Assembly: GCA_024509875.1 (NCBI GenBank)
Contig: JAMPIV010022931.1
Coordinates: 310,001-374,000 of the forward strand
Source of the DNA: Oreohelix idahoensis
Lineage: Eukaryota > Mollusca > Gastropoda > Stylommatophora > Oreohelicidae
Length of the DNA: 64,000 nt
Direction: 5' to 3'
Shown: piece by piece, positions 1-11,960 of the stretch
Position numbering within the stretch: position 1 is the stretch's first letter
Layout: every line of letters begins with the position of its first letter
The notes under the pieces: model-generated
The model's input: only the letters and a program-made list of their open reading frames with translations
The model's database searches: none
What the model was told of the DNA's origin: nothing
Position numbers and translations under genes: made by a program

Positions 1-837
1 AACCACGCTGCTTTAGGTGGGTTGTTAGTGTGGCTGCATGCTGTTTTTGCAAGATGGCGTAACCATGAGAGCACATGTAATTGATCATGGATGACTGATG
101 AACGTATGTTGTCTGAATGGTAAGTGTTATTATTTATGCTATTTATGTTTCACTTAGACATTGTAAAACAATGATTAATGCCTGGTATGGTATACTGTTA
201 TTTTTTCAGAACGTCCACAAACACTGTCTTTGGGTTCGGTAGAATTAAATGTTGTTCTATATATGGCTTTGTGTTGCTTGAATTGCTAAATCTGCTGCTG
301 AGGGGGTTGCAAAGAACCAATAATTGCAACCCCTGTCAACCGATCCTTAATTAAATGTTCTTAGTGCATGCGTCTTGGGTGTGAGGTAGCCACGTCGACA
401 TAAGTTTGCCTCAACCACACCTAGCCCTGTAACACTTCAAATCCCACTTTTATCCCGTATTTAGGTTCCGATGACTTTGTGGTTAACAGTATTGTAAAAT
501 CGAGTTTTCTTTCTGGTTAATTTAAGAAGATCCTCATTATTTAGTCCAATCCTCTTTCTTGAAGCTCTACTTGTCTGAAAGTGTCATCTTGAATCAATGG
601 AACACGGTGCCGGAGTCTAACCTCGTGCTACAATATAAAATACTTTTTCACAATCCTTCCATAATAATTCCTCCACTATTAATGCTACCACATTTTAGAT
701 TTCTTCAATTCATAGCAACCCTCAGCTTAATTTGTTATCATAAATGCAAACAAACAGGAGCCCGCCCGCAGTAATGTTGTATTTCTTCAACACCAAAGTA
801 CATTCGCAGTTTATCTTCCAATTACTATACGGGACGT
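1..837 (+). repeat. Unit A of the long repeat block, copy 1, left part
   Basis: Non-coding repeat. Positions 1-310 match 30301-30600 and 310-837 match 32915-33455 with small differences, so this is the uninterrupted version of a segment split by a solo LTR in copy 2. It ends in GACGT, the target duplicated by the gypsy element that follows. The short open frame at 559-774 is not conserved in the other copy. I see no gene here. Confidence 0.85.
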
Positions 838-2309
838 TGTTACTGTGATTTTTGCCTACATTTTATAGACGTCAACCTGTTTGATTTTGTTGATAGTCTA
901 AGAGAGATAACTGTTTATTAACTTTTCAGTGACAGGGTTGATTAGTGGTTATCTTCCCCTTGTCTTATTCATCTATCCTTATAAGGATCGATATTGACCT
1001 GTTTCAGGGAAATGTCTTAAATAGTTGTCATGTCTTAAGTCGCTATTCACATGACCATATAAGGAGCGGTTTTGACTTGTTTCGGGGAAACGCCCTGGTC
1101 TGTGTTAGCTTTACTCAGGACTGTGCTTATTGCACATGCGCAGGTTTTTGCGCGCAGATCGAGAGACACTTCCGATCTGGGCAGTGTACTTGGGTTTCTG
1201 AACGGACAAGAGGTCCGGAGATTTTCTCTGCCATTATTACGGGGAAATGAAGTCCTCTGTGTGACTGATATGTCAGTGATTCTTCCCCAAGTTTATTCTG
1301 TACGCCAAGGATGGCAAGTGTTGTGTTTAGTGATTTTCTAGGATGCTGCCAAGGTAAGATGTACACTTTAACCTCTCGTATGCCTAGATATGCAGACTAG
1401 GTGCTGTCTGCACATAAGAACGATTGATATTTTTTAGGCGACATTTTTAAGTAGAGTTCACAGATGATATGATAGACAGAGCCTACTATCTGTGCTCCAT
1501 GCAGTAACCAAGACTTTACGTCTTATTGTTGAATAGTAGCCCAGCGAAGATTGTATTGTTTTGTAACCGCTATTCAGGCGGTATGTTTGGCATAGATGGA
1601 TATACCTTACTTATGAGAAATAACACAGAGGTTACCTTGTTATAGAGGCCCGCTACTTGCGGCCTGATCCTGTCGCCATAGAGGCCCGCCTTTTGCGGCC
1701 TAGATTCTTCACCAGAAGAAGTACCTGGCGTGTGATGCCAGAAGAGCCATAAACTTTTGTTAAGCAATTGAGAGTCCACCCTTTTCGTGCGGCATATTTG
1801 CTAGTGGTAGCTGACGCGCTTAGTCAGGGGTACCTGAGCTTCAGTATGAGCAGAACATAGATTGACAGACCATTGTCATTAGCATCCTGATGTATGAGCT
1901 GATCAAGATTTGTGATGCCAGATATTTTCAACCATATCCATGTATGTGATGTCCCTGATCCATGTGCAATTGACTGTGCTGTTGATATCACCGTATGTCT
2001 CGTAATAAATTGTTGAAAAGGTCATCAGTATTACCAACGTTTACTGACTTCTACCTGTGGTTGAGTGGGTGCATTGTGAACTTGTCCAACAGCCTATACG
2101 CATTCGTGTCCATCATCTTATCTGATGTCTACTCACCCACACATCATGTCAACCCACACACTTCTTCGAGCACTACACACTTGAGAGCCTGTATGGTGTC
2201 TGAGAGAGAGTCAACATTATACCCTGTCGGCGCCTCACCGCTTGGTGACCCAAATATACACCACAACATTGTACTGTCCAGGTTTGACCTCCTACATTCA
2301 GCATTAACA
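838..2309 (+). repeat. 5' LTR of gypsy element 1
   Basis: Direct repeat of 8833-10303 with scattered substitutions and small indels; TG at the start and CA at the end. The left edge is fixed by the GACGT duplication, the right edge by the loss of similarity to the other LTR at 2310. Open frames inside (945-1341) recur in the other LTR only because the DNA is the same; they resemble no known protein. Confidence 0.93.
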
Positions 2310-2312
2310 TTC

Positions 2313-2330
2313 TGGTAGGCCAGACTCGTG
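2313..2330 (+). promoter_or_regulatory. Primer-binding site of element 1
   Basis: TGGTAGGCCAGACTCG begins three bases after the LTR end, the position and TGG start expected of a tRNA primer-binding site. The tRNA was not identified. Confidence 0.55.
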
Positions 2331-3404
2331 GGGTCTCATCTACGAAGTGAACAGTGGTAAATAGGTCAACCACCGACACCAGCTTGGTACTTGGTGCCTC
2401 ATACTGCTAGATGGTCGACAGTTACTGCAGAAGTTGTTTTACACTGTGCTACAGATATAAACACCTTGCAACACTTTGACAGTCGACGATGTCTCTCTGT
2501 GTGAACGATCACGTTACGTTGTTTACGTTCAAGCTCCTGTTGTAAACAGTTCCAGCTGTTGTTTACAAGCTACATCTAACAGACATCCCTTTATATATTC
2601 GTTGGATCTTCTGGTCTCAACTGTGTTGGCGAGAATGTTTTAGTAGCTGTACCTTGGAGGCCACTTCCTGTTGTCGTCGTTTCTATTACCTTCGACGACG
2701 GATCTTCAACCCATTGCTGTCCAGTGTTGTACTTCATTGTTGACTAAAGGCAAGGATTGTACTTAAGATAAGTGGCAGTTTGTTTTTATAAACTGTACCA
2801 TTGTATTGTGTATAACTGAGCCTTCTTTACAACAGACTCTATTATATGCTAACTGTTTATGTTATATGTCCTTTAGTGTGTATATTTCTGCGGGTTTTCG
2901 GTTGGGCGGTGTCTGTTGTAGGGTATCTCACGTGACAGAGGGCTTACGACAGCGTTCTTTAGGGAACTTATCGCGAATTTCCCACAGCGGAAATAGCCAG
3001 CGACTTCTTGTTGCTTTCGCGATATTTTTGTATTAGTTGTGCCGAGATGTCCTTTCATCGTTTTTGTGATTTTTTTCTGTTCTTTAGTTTTGCTCTGATT
3101 TGTTTGTATTTGTCTGCCTGTCCTTCCTGTCATTTATTTCTTATACACCGTTTCGTTTATAACTGTGCTGTCATTCGTTTTGTTTACTTCTTTGCAGTTA
3201 TCATTACATCCTTTGTAATATTTTCCTTTAGTTTCGCTTTATTGTTTATTTGACTTCTGCGAACGTTTTCGTTTGTTCTATATGCTTGTCTTTGTGTTCA
3301 TTAATGTTATGCATTGTTGTCATACACAGTCTATATATATACTTGGTCATTCACTATTATTAATATGATGCACCTTAGATATATAAGTGGGACCAAAAGA
3401 CGCA

Positions 3405-3695
3405 GCAATAGTGAACGCAGTCAGCGACTCATAGCTTGACTGCCTGCGTCAGGACCAGCGAACCAGAGCTGGTCAAGACCGCATTCCACCTCCACGTGGT
3501 GGCCCTGGAAACAGTCTGCAGCAGTGCAGTCTGGCTGAGTGAGTGTGGATCGCAATGGGAATGCAAACCCGGTGCTAAAACATGCCGTGCAGAAGTCGGA
3601 TGTGTCGACCGAAAGGTGCAGATATCACGGCTTAGGCGTAAACAGACACAACGCAACAACCGTCCTTTTCAGGACGAACGAGGAAGAAGAGGAAG
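3405..3695 (+). repeat. Repeat R1, copy in the element 1 leader
   Basis: About 290 bp matching 22261-22560, 37920-38190 and 50899-51205, with the same blocks (a TGGTGGTCCTGGAAACAG-like centre, then a purine-rich GAAGAAGAAGA end). Open frames across it differ between copies, so I do not call a gene. It could be the 5' end of a LINE, but that is a guess. Confidence 0.75.
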
Positions 3696-3838
3696 ATATA
3701 TATGTGATTAATGGTGATATTATTATATATATAAACAAGGTAATTATACAAGATCTTTGACACAGACTTGTCTCCCACTGAGATTGGGATAAAGTGTGTT
3801 ATTATTTCAGAGGTACTGATAGCATATTATTGGACATA

Positions 3839-5259
3839 ATGTCTACATTAGACTACTTTATTGAGCAAGGGAAAGCCCTTGGTAAGACGGATGAGAAGCT
3901 AGAAGAATTTGCACTTGCTCTATACGACAAGGCGCAGAAATTAGAGGTGGATAAACAGAAGGCCGAAGAGAAAAAACAAAAAGCTGAGGAGAAAAGATTG
4001 GAAAGAGAAGCTGAAAGAGAGTTTGAAGAGAATAAACAAAAAGCTGAGGAGAAAAGATTGGAAAGAGTAACTGAGGAGAAAAGATTGGAAAGAGAAGCTG
4101 AATAAATGAAATTGGAACGAGAGTAGCAAAGAGAGTTTAAAGAGAGAAAACTTCAAGCTGAAAAACAAAAAATGGAACATGAAGAAAAACTCTTAGCTTT
4201 GGAGCTGTAGAAATTAAAATTGATGAATATGGGTAATTCTCAAGCAACTTCTAGTAAGACAAATGCTAATACTTATAAAGTAAAATTACGTCCTTTCAAC
4301 ACTGCAAAGGACGACATAACGTTCTATCTTGATAGATTTGAACTTACATGCGTATCGCATAAGGTAGATAAGGAGCAATATGTCGGACAACTGTTGGAGG
4401 TACTTACAGGTGAACCATTAAATACTATAATGGCAATATAAGAACCTGATAAGACTAACTATATAGTTGTCAGACCAGCCTTATTAAAAAGATATCAACG
4501 TGAAGAAGATGATTATCGTCTTCGTTTTAAGACGATTTTACCAGAAACTGGGGTAGAGTTCTCTGACTTTATTATAAAGATACGTCTTACTTTCTCACGA
4601 TGGATTGAGCTGTCTAAGACTGAACACACATATGAAGCACTTACGGACGTGTTACTTAGAGACAAAGTAATGTCATCAGTTAATGAGTCATTTCTTGCTT
4701 TATACATGAACGTAAACCTAAAAACATAAAAGACATGGAAGAATATTGTTGCCAGTATGTCACTGCGCACCCACAACAAACGATTAGCAATTCTAAAGTT
4801 AAAGAAGGTTTGCCGGTAGCTTCGGCGGCACCATATGGTCCTAATTTTGATGCTAAATTTCAAGGTGCTCAACGAAACTTTGATAGGAAGAGTAGTCGTA
4901 ACTTCGGACAGGATCAATTCGATCCATCCTGTAATGGTTCTTCTTCAAAGAACTGGAGACGAGTTGACAGTCCTCGTAATTTTGGTTCCGGCAATTATGG
5001 AACCTTTTGCAAGGGAAGCCACACAAAAACTATCCATCATATCATAATTATTCACGGAGACAACAAAACAAATCTAAAAGATATTTTCATCAAGGAGAAA
5101 ATGACCATCACAACTGTGAAAACTGCGGTTCAAACCAAAACAATAATAACAATAGGTGAAATAACAATAATTCCAGAGGAAATAATAATCGCGGTAGATG
5201 GCAACACAAGAATAATAGAGCATGTCACCATGCTAACTGTGCACAACAAGAGTCACAAG
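3839..5259 (+). pseudogene. gag: Gag polyprotein of element 1 (broken)
   Basis: Structural protein that would package the element RNA. The start chosen is the ATG at 3839. Residues 1-88 form a charged K/E/R-rich coiled coil (repeated KQKAEEKRLEREAE units). In-frame stops follow near 4103, 4124, 4208 and 4439. The same frame continues as a capsid-like region (PFNTAKDDITFYLDRFEL at 4286 on) and then a SCAN-like helical part to about 4727. A frame change leads to 4735-5259, rich in N/R/G with a degenerate CxxC region where the nucleic-acid-binding tail is expected. The layout matches the gag of element 2 (19648 downwards). Several independent breaks show long decay. Confidence 0.8.
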
Positions 5260-5261
5260 TA

Positions 5262-5711
5262 CAGTTGACATTCAAAAATCCAACAACCTCCGGACCTGAA
5301 GAGTGCCGAATTTTTTTAAATGCCGGATTTTTTATGGTTATATATGCTGTATATATTTAACAGAAAATGACTACCTGTACAGTCCTTTAAAGAAAGAAAA
5401 TAAAAAACTAAATGAAAAGCAAAACTTTATCTGAGATCGACAACGCACGATGTTTACGTTTTACACCACTTCTTTTATTTGCTGAATCTATAATGGGGCT
5501 ATACAGCAGCAAATAAAGGATAAAATGAGAAGGAATGAGCAGGAATGCCTGTTAACTCGTGCAAGCAAGATCCAACAGCTGCATCAAAACATAAACGGCT
5601 CCAGAAAACAGTGGCGCGCCAACGCGGTAAATTTTAAAATGCGCTCTGAAATCCATGCCGGAAATCTGAAGGAACCGGATTATCGATGGCCGGATTTTTG
5701 AATGTCAACTG
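5262..5711. mobile_element. 450-bp MITE with mariner/pogo-type ends
   Basis: Terminal inverted repeats CAGTTGACATTCAAAAATCC at 5262 and its reverse complement ending at 5711, bordered on both sides by TA (5260-5261 and 5712-5713), the target of IS630-Tc1-mariner transposons. No transposase inside. It interrupts the gag-protease junction of element 1, so it inserted after the retrotransposon. CAGTTGA ends with TA targets resemble pogo/Tigger elements; the family is inferred from the ends only. Confidence 0.85.
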
Positions 5712-5713
5712 TA

Positions 5714-7186
5714 ATGAATCGAACAATAATAAAGCTAACTCTAGTGCTATCACTTGTTCTGCTTTCGATTTTGGGAGAGCATCTCAATGCCCCCAATGCA
5801 CAACACTATTTGAACCTACTACCATATCTACCTTGAGTTGTAGCCATCCTCTTCCCGCTCTTCATGCCGCAGCTGCGCATGACGGGAGAGGATCTCTTAT
5901 CCTACATAGAGGTCTAGTGAATAATAATCCAGTCTCAGTCCTCTTTGGTTCTGGATGCACTACTATTTGGGTTAAGCAATCCCTTATAGATCATTCCTGT
6001 GCCACGGGAAAAGTGGTCAAATGTGTGACATTTGGTGGCACAGTAGAAAAGTATTCGACTGCTATCATCCACATAGCCACTCCCTTCTTTACGGGAGATG
6101 TCCACGCGTATTTGTTACCGAATCCTATTGCGGATCTTATCATCGGGCGTATACACGGGGTTAAGGAGTGTACCCCGCAGCAGATTGCTGCTTGGGAAGA
6201 ACAAAATATTCAAGCTGCTAATGCAGTTGTCACAAGAGCCCAGGCTCAGAATATGCCTCATACTTCATCGACCGAAAGTGATGAAGTACTTAATCAAGAT
6301 GATCATTCGGTGATTTCGCGTGACTCTTTTATAAAACTTCAACGAGAGGACTCTTCTTTGAAAAAATTCTTCCTTCTTGTTAAATATGGTGATCCAAATC
6401 AGAACACAAATCGCAAATCCTGGATCACTATGAAGAATGGTGTACTGGTGCGTATGGTATCACACTCAGACACGTCTATGCATTCGCAAATTCTTGTACC
6501 TAAAAGTATGAGAGCTCAAATTCTGCAACATGCTCACGACTCCCAATGCGCTGGTCATATGGGATTTTTATGTACTAAGTCGATAGTTCTTGCGGCTTTC
6601 TTTTGGCCATTTGTAAATAGAGATATACGTGTTTATTGTCGCTCATGCAAAGTATGTCAAGAAGTCAAGTCGAAAGGTCCACGCCACGCAGCACCGATCC
6701 AGGCTGCGGACATTCCTATTCGTCCGTTTCAAAAAATGGCAATAGACATTATTGGCCTTTTTAAAATCAGATCAGCCAGATGACACCAATTTATTCTTAC
6801 ATGCGTTCACATGTGTACACGCTGGCCAGAGGCTATACCTCTTAAGAGCATTTCTACTGCCGATGTTGCTGATGCTCTTTGGCTGATATTTTCTCGTCTG
6901 GGATTTCCAAAAGAAATCTTGTCAGACCATGGCACCCAACTAATATCTGACACTATGTCACAAGTGATGTCTACTCTTAATATTAAAAGGTCCTTTTATG
7001 ATTGTCTCTAAAATTTCTGATGTCGACTATGTTGTCGATATAGAGGGAAAGCATAAAACCTTTCATATAAACATGCTTACAGAATATCATGACCGTCCAG
7101 AGTACCTGCAGCCTATCTTTCAGGCGACGGACGATACTCCAGTCCCACATGGTCATTACTCATCTCTGTCGGTTATACAGGATTAA
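5714..7186 (+). pseudogene. pol: Protease-integrase part of pol, element 1 (broken)
   Basis: Protease region around 5914-6130: the active-site motif reads VLFGSGCTT, with Gly where the catalytic Asp of D-S/T-G should be. Integrase zinc-binding domain at about 6480-6690: H(x)nH followed by CRSCKVC, then a PFQKMAIDIIG stretch at the start of the catalytic core (first Asp). A TGA at 6781 interrupts. TRWPEAIPLKS and ILSDHGTQ (second Asp) follow to 7000. The final catalytic Glu region is deleted: the sequence jumps to the C-terminal domain (VDIEGKHKTFHINMLTEY) in another frame. Integrase lies upstream of reverse transcriptase, as in Gmr1-like elements. The apparent start at 5686 lies inside the MITE and is not the true N-terminus. 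Confidence 0.85.
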
Positions 7187-7201
7187 GAATCTACTTTCTC
7201 G

Positions 7202-8036
7202 GACGTTAATCTTCCTCTTCCGATGATTCCACTTCATTCTACGGAATCATGGAAAAATGTTACTGTTTCTCCTAAATTATCTACTGATAAAGCCTATGTA
7301 GGGTTTAGTGAAATTTCTTTTCTTGGTCACCGTGTTGGCCATGGTCTCTTGAAGACAGAGGACCACAACACTTCTAAGATACTGAACATCACTATTCCTA
7401 AGACAAAGAAACAGATCCGGAGTCTCTTAGGCTTAAAACACGTCCTACGGAAGATTCATTCCGAATCTTTCTTCTATCACGGCACCACTCTCAACCCTAT
7501 TGAAGAAAGCTTCTCCTAATATGGTGCGCTGGTCCTAATAATGCCAATCTTCGTTGGATCAGATTAAGACACTATTCTCATCTCCTCCTATCTTAAGACT
7601 ACCTACTGCTGATAAGACTTTTGTTCTTCGTAGTGACGCCTCATCAATAGGGATCGGGGCGGCACTGATGCAAGAGTATTCAGAAACTCTGCATCCTGTA
7701 ATGTATGTCTCTAGGAAACTGAATGCGGCAGAAAGGAATTATTCTGTTCTAGACCGAGAATTATTAGCTATGGTCTGGGCGATTCTTAAACTTCAAAGAT
7801 TCCTTCTCGGCGCTCATTTCATAGTAGAAACCGACCAAAAAGCTCTCACAGCAATGCAGAGTAAGGACTTGAAGAGCTCAAGATCCACTCGATATGCTAT
7901 TGCTTTTCAACCTTTTCATTTCACGGTACGAGCTATCCGTGGTTCGGATAATGTGATGGCAGACATACTGTCGCGATGCCCACATGATTACTTAACTCTC
8001 ATGTCTAGATTTCCTGATATACATCTAGATTTATGA
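7202..8036 (+). pseudogene. pol: Reverse transcriptase remnant and RNase H, element 1
   Basis: 7223-7519 keeps a short upstream linker (ESWKNVTVSPKLS) joined directly to the end of the reverse transcriptase (SFLGHRVGHG, then KKQIRSLLGL). Fingers, palm and the YxDD box are missing, so polymerase activity is gone. 7554-8036, in another frame, is a good Ty3/gypsy RNase H: LRSDASSIGIGAALMQ (first Asp), NYSVLDRELLAMVWAI (Glu), VETDQKALTA (Asp) and GSDNVMADILSR (last Asp). RNase H would remove RNA from the RNA-DNA hybrid in reverse transcription. Confidence 0.9.
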
Positions 8037-8832
8037 CAGTACTTTACAATAACTTTCTATTAGCACATTCGTTGTCACCTTACTTGAATTCATGGTTATA
8101 AATCGATTGGTTTCTTTCTCTATTACCGTCTTTGGTTTAACAGAGGAAGGTTTAGTTATCACGATATAAAGGTCGGAAATTAATACGGCCACATTTAATA
8201 CTTAGAAATGTAGTATTGACTATAGTACATTATAACATTCTATGAGTGTGTCATTTGTATTTTTCTCAGTGAACCAGAGCTATGTTTTGGAGTGCCTATA
8301 AAGTGTTATGTCGATGCCTTATGACGTCCATGCTTACCCTGTGGACGCATCTTTCAAGTGCCCTCCTGAATGGAGTGTCGTCTTTAACTACGGATGTCAT
8401 CTCCTAGTAGTTTATATATTGTATACTTATATAGTCATAATTATATTTTTATACTTCGAGAGATTACTATGTTGAATGTCTTCTCGTTGTAGTGACATTC
8501 ATCATTGCTACATATGATGATATTGTACTTTTGATATATGTATATAAATTTTGTTAGCATTGTAACATTGCCAGCACCTTAGGGTTCATTGGCGGCACCT
8601 CCCCGGATATGTTTATACTTGGAGAAAATAATTTCTTTTACCTTGTGAGATATCTTTGGTTCTCACCATACGCTCTATTGTGCGTTGATTGAGCCTGACA
8701 TTATGGCGTTATATTTATGTTGATCCTTTCATCGGCGCATCATCCATGCGTTATAAGCTTGTTGTATATTGCTCATCGATGTACTTTAAAAAAAAAGTTT
8801 CATTTTTTTCCCGGGGGGGGGGGGGGGGAATC
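8037..8832 (+). other. 3' non-coding region and G-tract of element 1
   Basis: No gene between the pol end and the 3' LTR. It ends in a run of 16 G (8813-8828) then AATC directly before the LTR. This purine tract is at the place of the polypurine primer for plus-strand synthesis, though an uninterrupted G run is unusual for one and may have expanded later. Confidence 0.55.
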
Positions 8833-10303
8833 TGTTACTGTGATTTTTGCCTATATTTTATAGACGTCAACCTGTTTGATTTTGTTGATGGTCTAAGAGA
8901 GATAACTGTTTATTAACTTTTCAGTGACAGGGTTGATTAGTGGTTATCTTCCCCTTGTCTTATTCATCTATCATTATAAGGATCGATGTTGACCTGTTTC
9001 AGGGAAATGTCTTAAATAGTCATATCTTAAGTCGCTATTCACATGACCATATAAGGAGCGGTTTTGCCTCTTGTTTCGGGGAAACGCCCTGGTCTGTGTT
9101 AGCTTTACTCAGGACTGTGCTTATTGCACATGCGCAGGTTTTTGCGCGCAGATCGAGAGACACTTCCGATCTGGGCAGTGTACCTGGGTTTCTGAACGGA
9201 CAAGAGGTCCGGAGATTTTCTCTGCCATTATTACGGGGAAATGAAGTCCTCTGTGTGACTGATATGTCAGTGATTCTTCCCCAAGTTTATTCTGTACGCC
9301 AAGGATGGCAAGTGTTGTGTTTAGTGATTTTCTAGGATGCTGCCAAGGTAATATGTACACTTTAATCCTCTCGTATGCCTAGATATGCAGACTAGGTGCT
9401 GTCTGTACATAAGAACGATTGATATTTTTGAGGTGACATTTTTGAGTAGAGTTCACTGATGATATGATAGACAGAGCCTACTATCTGTGCTCCATACAGT
9501 AACCAAGACTATACGTCTTATTGTTGAATAGAAGCCCAGCGAAGATTGTAGTGTTTTGTAACCGCTATTCATGCGGTATGTTTGGCATAGATGGATATGC
9601 CTTGCTTATGAGAAATAACACAGAGGTTACCTTGTTATAGAGGCCCGCTACTTGCAGCCTGATCCTGTCGCCATAGAGGCCCTTCTTTTGCGGCCTAGGT
9701 TCTTCACCAGAAAAGTACCTGGCGTGTGAGGCCAGAACAGCCATAAACTTTTGTTAAGAAATTGAGAGTCCGCCCTTTTCATGCGGCATATTTGCTAGAG
9801 GTACCTGACGCGCTTAGGCAGGGGTACCTGAGCTTCAGTATGAGCAGAACATAGATTGACAGACCATTGTCATTAGCATCCTGATGTATGAGCTGATCAA
9901 GATTTGTGATGCCAGATATTTTCAACCATATCCATGTATGTGATGTCCCTGATCCATGTGCAATTGACTGTGCTGGGAATGTCACCGTATGTCTCGTAAT
10001 AAATTGTTGAAAAGGTCATCAGTATTACCAACGTTTACTGACTTCTACCTGTGGTTGAGTGGGTGCATTGTGAACTTGTCCAAGAGCCTATACGCATTCG
10101 TGTCCATCATCTTATCTGATGTCTACTCACTCATAAATCATGTAAACCCACACACTTCAACGAGCACTACACACTTGAGAGCCTGTATGGTGTTTGAGAG
10201 AGAGTCACCATTACACCCTGTCAGCACCTCAACGCTTGGTGACCCAAATATACACCACAACATTGTACTGTCCAGGTTTGACCTCCTACATTCAGCATTA
10301 ACA
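8833..10303 (+). repeat. 3' LTR of gypsy element 1
   Basis: Direct repeat of 838-2309, same TG and CA ends, followed by the second GACGT copy (10304-10308) and then unit A sequence that continues the left flank. Confidence 0.93.
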
Positions 10304-11410
10304 GACGTATGGGTGCCATGCTTGGTGTGAACGAGTACGCTCACGCTTATGTTTGCTTTACACAGGTAAGGCAAATTCGTCTGTCTGCTCCTTGCTGGGT
10401 TATTAACGTTATCTCTACCCAGTATAGATCATGAGAAAATAACAACGCGAAATATGTGTCATGCGTTATAATATGAGATAAATTACGAGTAAGGAAGAAA
10501 TTGATGGAAGGCACAATACAGTGGAAAAGACAGATAAAACACTATAAAATGAAGAGCACGGTAATTTCGTGACAATAGAACGTGATTCGCTGAGTCATTG
10601 CCCTTTTTTAAACGGAATACATTAATGTCTTTAATGGTTTAAAACAATATTTAATGAGTTAGAGATTGGGACTCCGTTATTTTGAATTATATTTAAGTTA
10701 TTCTGTGATTTTATATGTGTATTTATATGGATTTTCTGACTTGCGTTTTTCGTTGTAGTTTAATTTAATATTTTTTTCATATTTCAATGTCCATAGTGAT
10801 AGTTCCTTCTAGAATGCATTCTAGACTTTTTTGTTTAGGATACCTTCCATTGATGGACGATTAGCTTGAATAGCGAAACACCCATTTGGTTGTTCTCTTT
10901 AACTTGTGTTTATTACTTTGCAGTATGCTGAGGCGGAATTGTTTCGTGTCTTACATGTATGGGTCATGGAAAGTTTGTTTTACTTTGACTGCTCTAATAA
11001 TTACTGCAACTAGTGATAATTATAACCTTATCTGTTCTGCAAGTGATTCGCAAGGAAACGTCTGCCAGATTTACACCTCGACGACTTGCACATATTTTAA
11101 TCAAATGCTATTTATAACATTAAGTTTGGTAGTAGTAGAAGCCTGCTCCAATCATAACTATGAGGATAACGCACTCACGAAGTGACAATCCTCAGCTACG
11201 TTGTGCCTGGTGTTCGTTATGGCGGCTACTTTTCTTTTATGCTTGTTGTAAGAGCCTGTCGCAATCTGAGGTGACAACGTAGATAGCATCTCAACTTAGT
11301 GTCACATGCAGCTCCGTCCTCTCATATTGCTGGACTTATCTCATCATGTCTCGTGTACACGTGTTCAAACTTCAGCTTGGGCACAACAGTAAGAATAATG
11401 TAGTTGAGTG
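10304..11410 (+). repeat. Unit A, copy 1, right part
   Basis: Continues 1-837 after element 1. Matches 33455-36174 in copy 2, where a LINE tail and a solo LTR are inserted. A 99-codon frame (10886-11185) is interrupted in copy 2 and matches nothing I know. No gene is supported. Confidence 0.85.
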
Positions 11411-11960
11411 ATGTTTAAATATAAATTAAACAAATAAAAAGGTATTAGATCAGTTTTACAAATTAACGGTACACAAGAAACACGGGACTTTTCAGGTTTG
11501 ACCATCCGTCAGCCACAGTTATAAATAAACAACAAGGACAAAAATATAGACAGGTAAAAGAAATATACTATAGACACAACACAACACGTAATGTGTATAT
11601 AATAATATATATTAAATTTAACCACACAGGTGAAGAGCAATAGCAAAGCAAGGAAAATACAAAAAGCGAAAAAAATATAATGACAACTAATTTAACAATT
11701 AACGAAAATCAAAAGCAGAAAATAGAATAACCAAACAACAAGCCCTGATATGACACTATCGACAAAAGATACGGAGAAGCGGTAAATACAATGACGACAG
11801 GAATCACAAATGTTTAGTACTGTACTTTATTACGACTCATATACAACAATCTTGTAAACTAAATAGTTTTTAACTAACTTTCTTTATTCACTACACAACC
11901 AGCCACTGACGTTGTGAACTCTTATCAATTTTCCATACAGCATCCCATCACTTTTTTCCT
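11411..11960 (-). repeat. Penelope-type tail, family B, copy 1
   Basis: About 550 bp found five times (also 26971-27530, 36175-36720, 47735-49130 interrupted, 63479-64000). On the minus strand it resembles the terminal part of the Penelope insertion at 15872-18146, including a decayed CTGACG...GAAA ribozyme-like core near 11487-11525. No GIY-YIG or polymerase sequence remains. Confidence 0.7.

Larger units (their letters stand above)
2310..3838 (+). other. 5' leader of element 1
   Basis: About 1.5 kb between the LTR and gag with no convincing gene. Most of it is unlike anything else in the window. Its last part (3405-3695) is a copy of repeat R1. Confidence 0.6.
838..10303 (+). mobile_element. 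Ty3/gypsy LTR retrotransposon, Gmr1-like pol order (element 1)
   Basis: Complete in outline: two LTRs of about 1.47 kb (838-2309 and 8833-10303), each starting TGTTACTGTG and ending AGCATTAACA, flanked by the 5-bp duplication GACGT (833-837 and 10304-10308). The paralogous empty site lies near 33450. Order inside is primer-binding site, leader, coiled-coil gag, protease, integrase, reverse transcriptase remnant, RNase H. Integrase before reverse transcriptase is the order known from Gmr1-like gypsy elements. All genes are broken: stops in gag, loss of the integrase core end, loss of most of the polymerase. No env-like gene is visible. The element cannot move by itself. Confidence 0.93.

Noticed and set aside
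945..1341. Conserved frame in the LTR of element 1, also at 8940-9335
   Set aside because: The two copies are LTRs of one element, so identity is not evidence for coding; no known protein resembles it.
3436..3711. 91-codon frame in R1
   Set aside because: Frame is not kept in the other R1 copies.
10886..11185. 99-codon frame with hydrophobic start and a possible splice acceptor before it
   Set aside because: Disrupted in copy 2 of unit A and unlike any known protein; more likely chance.
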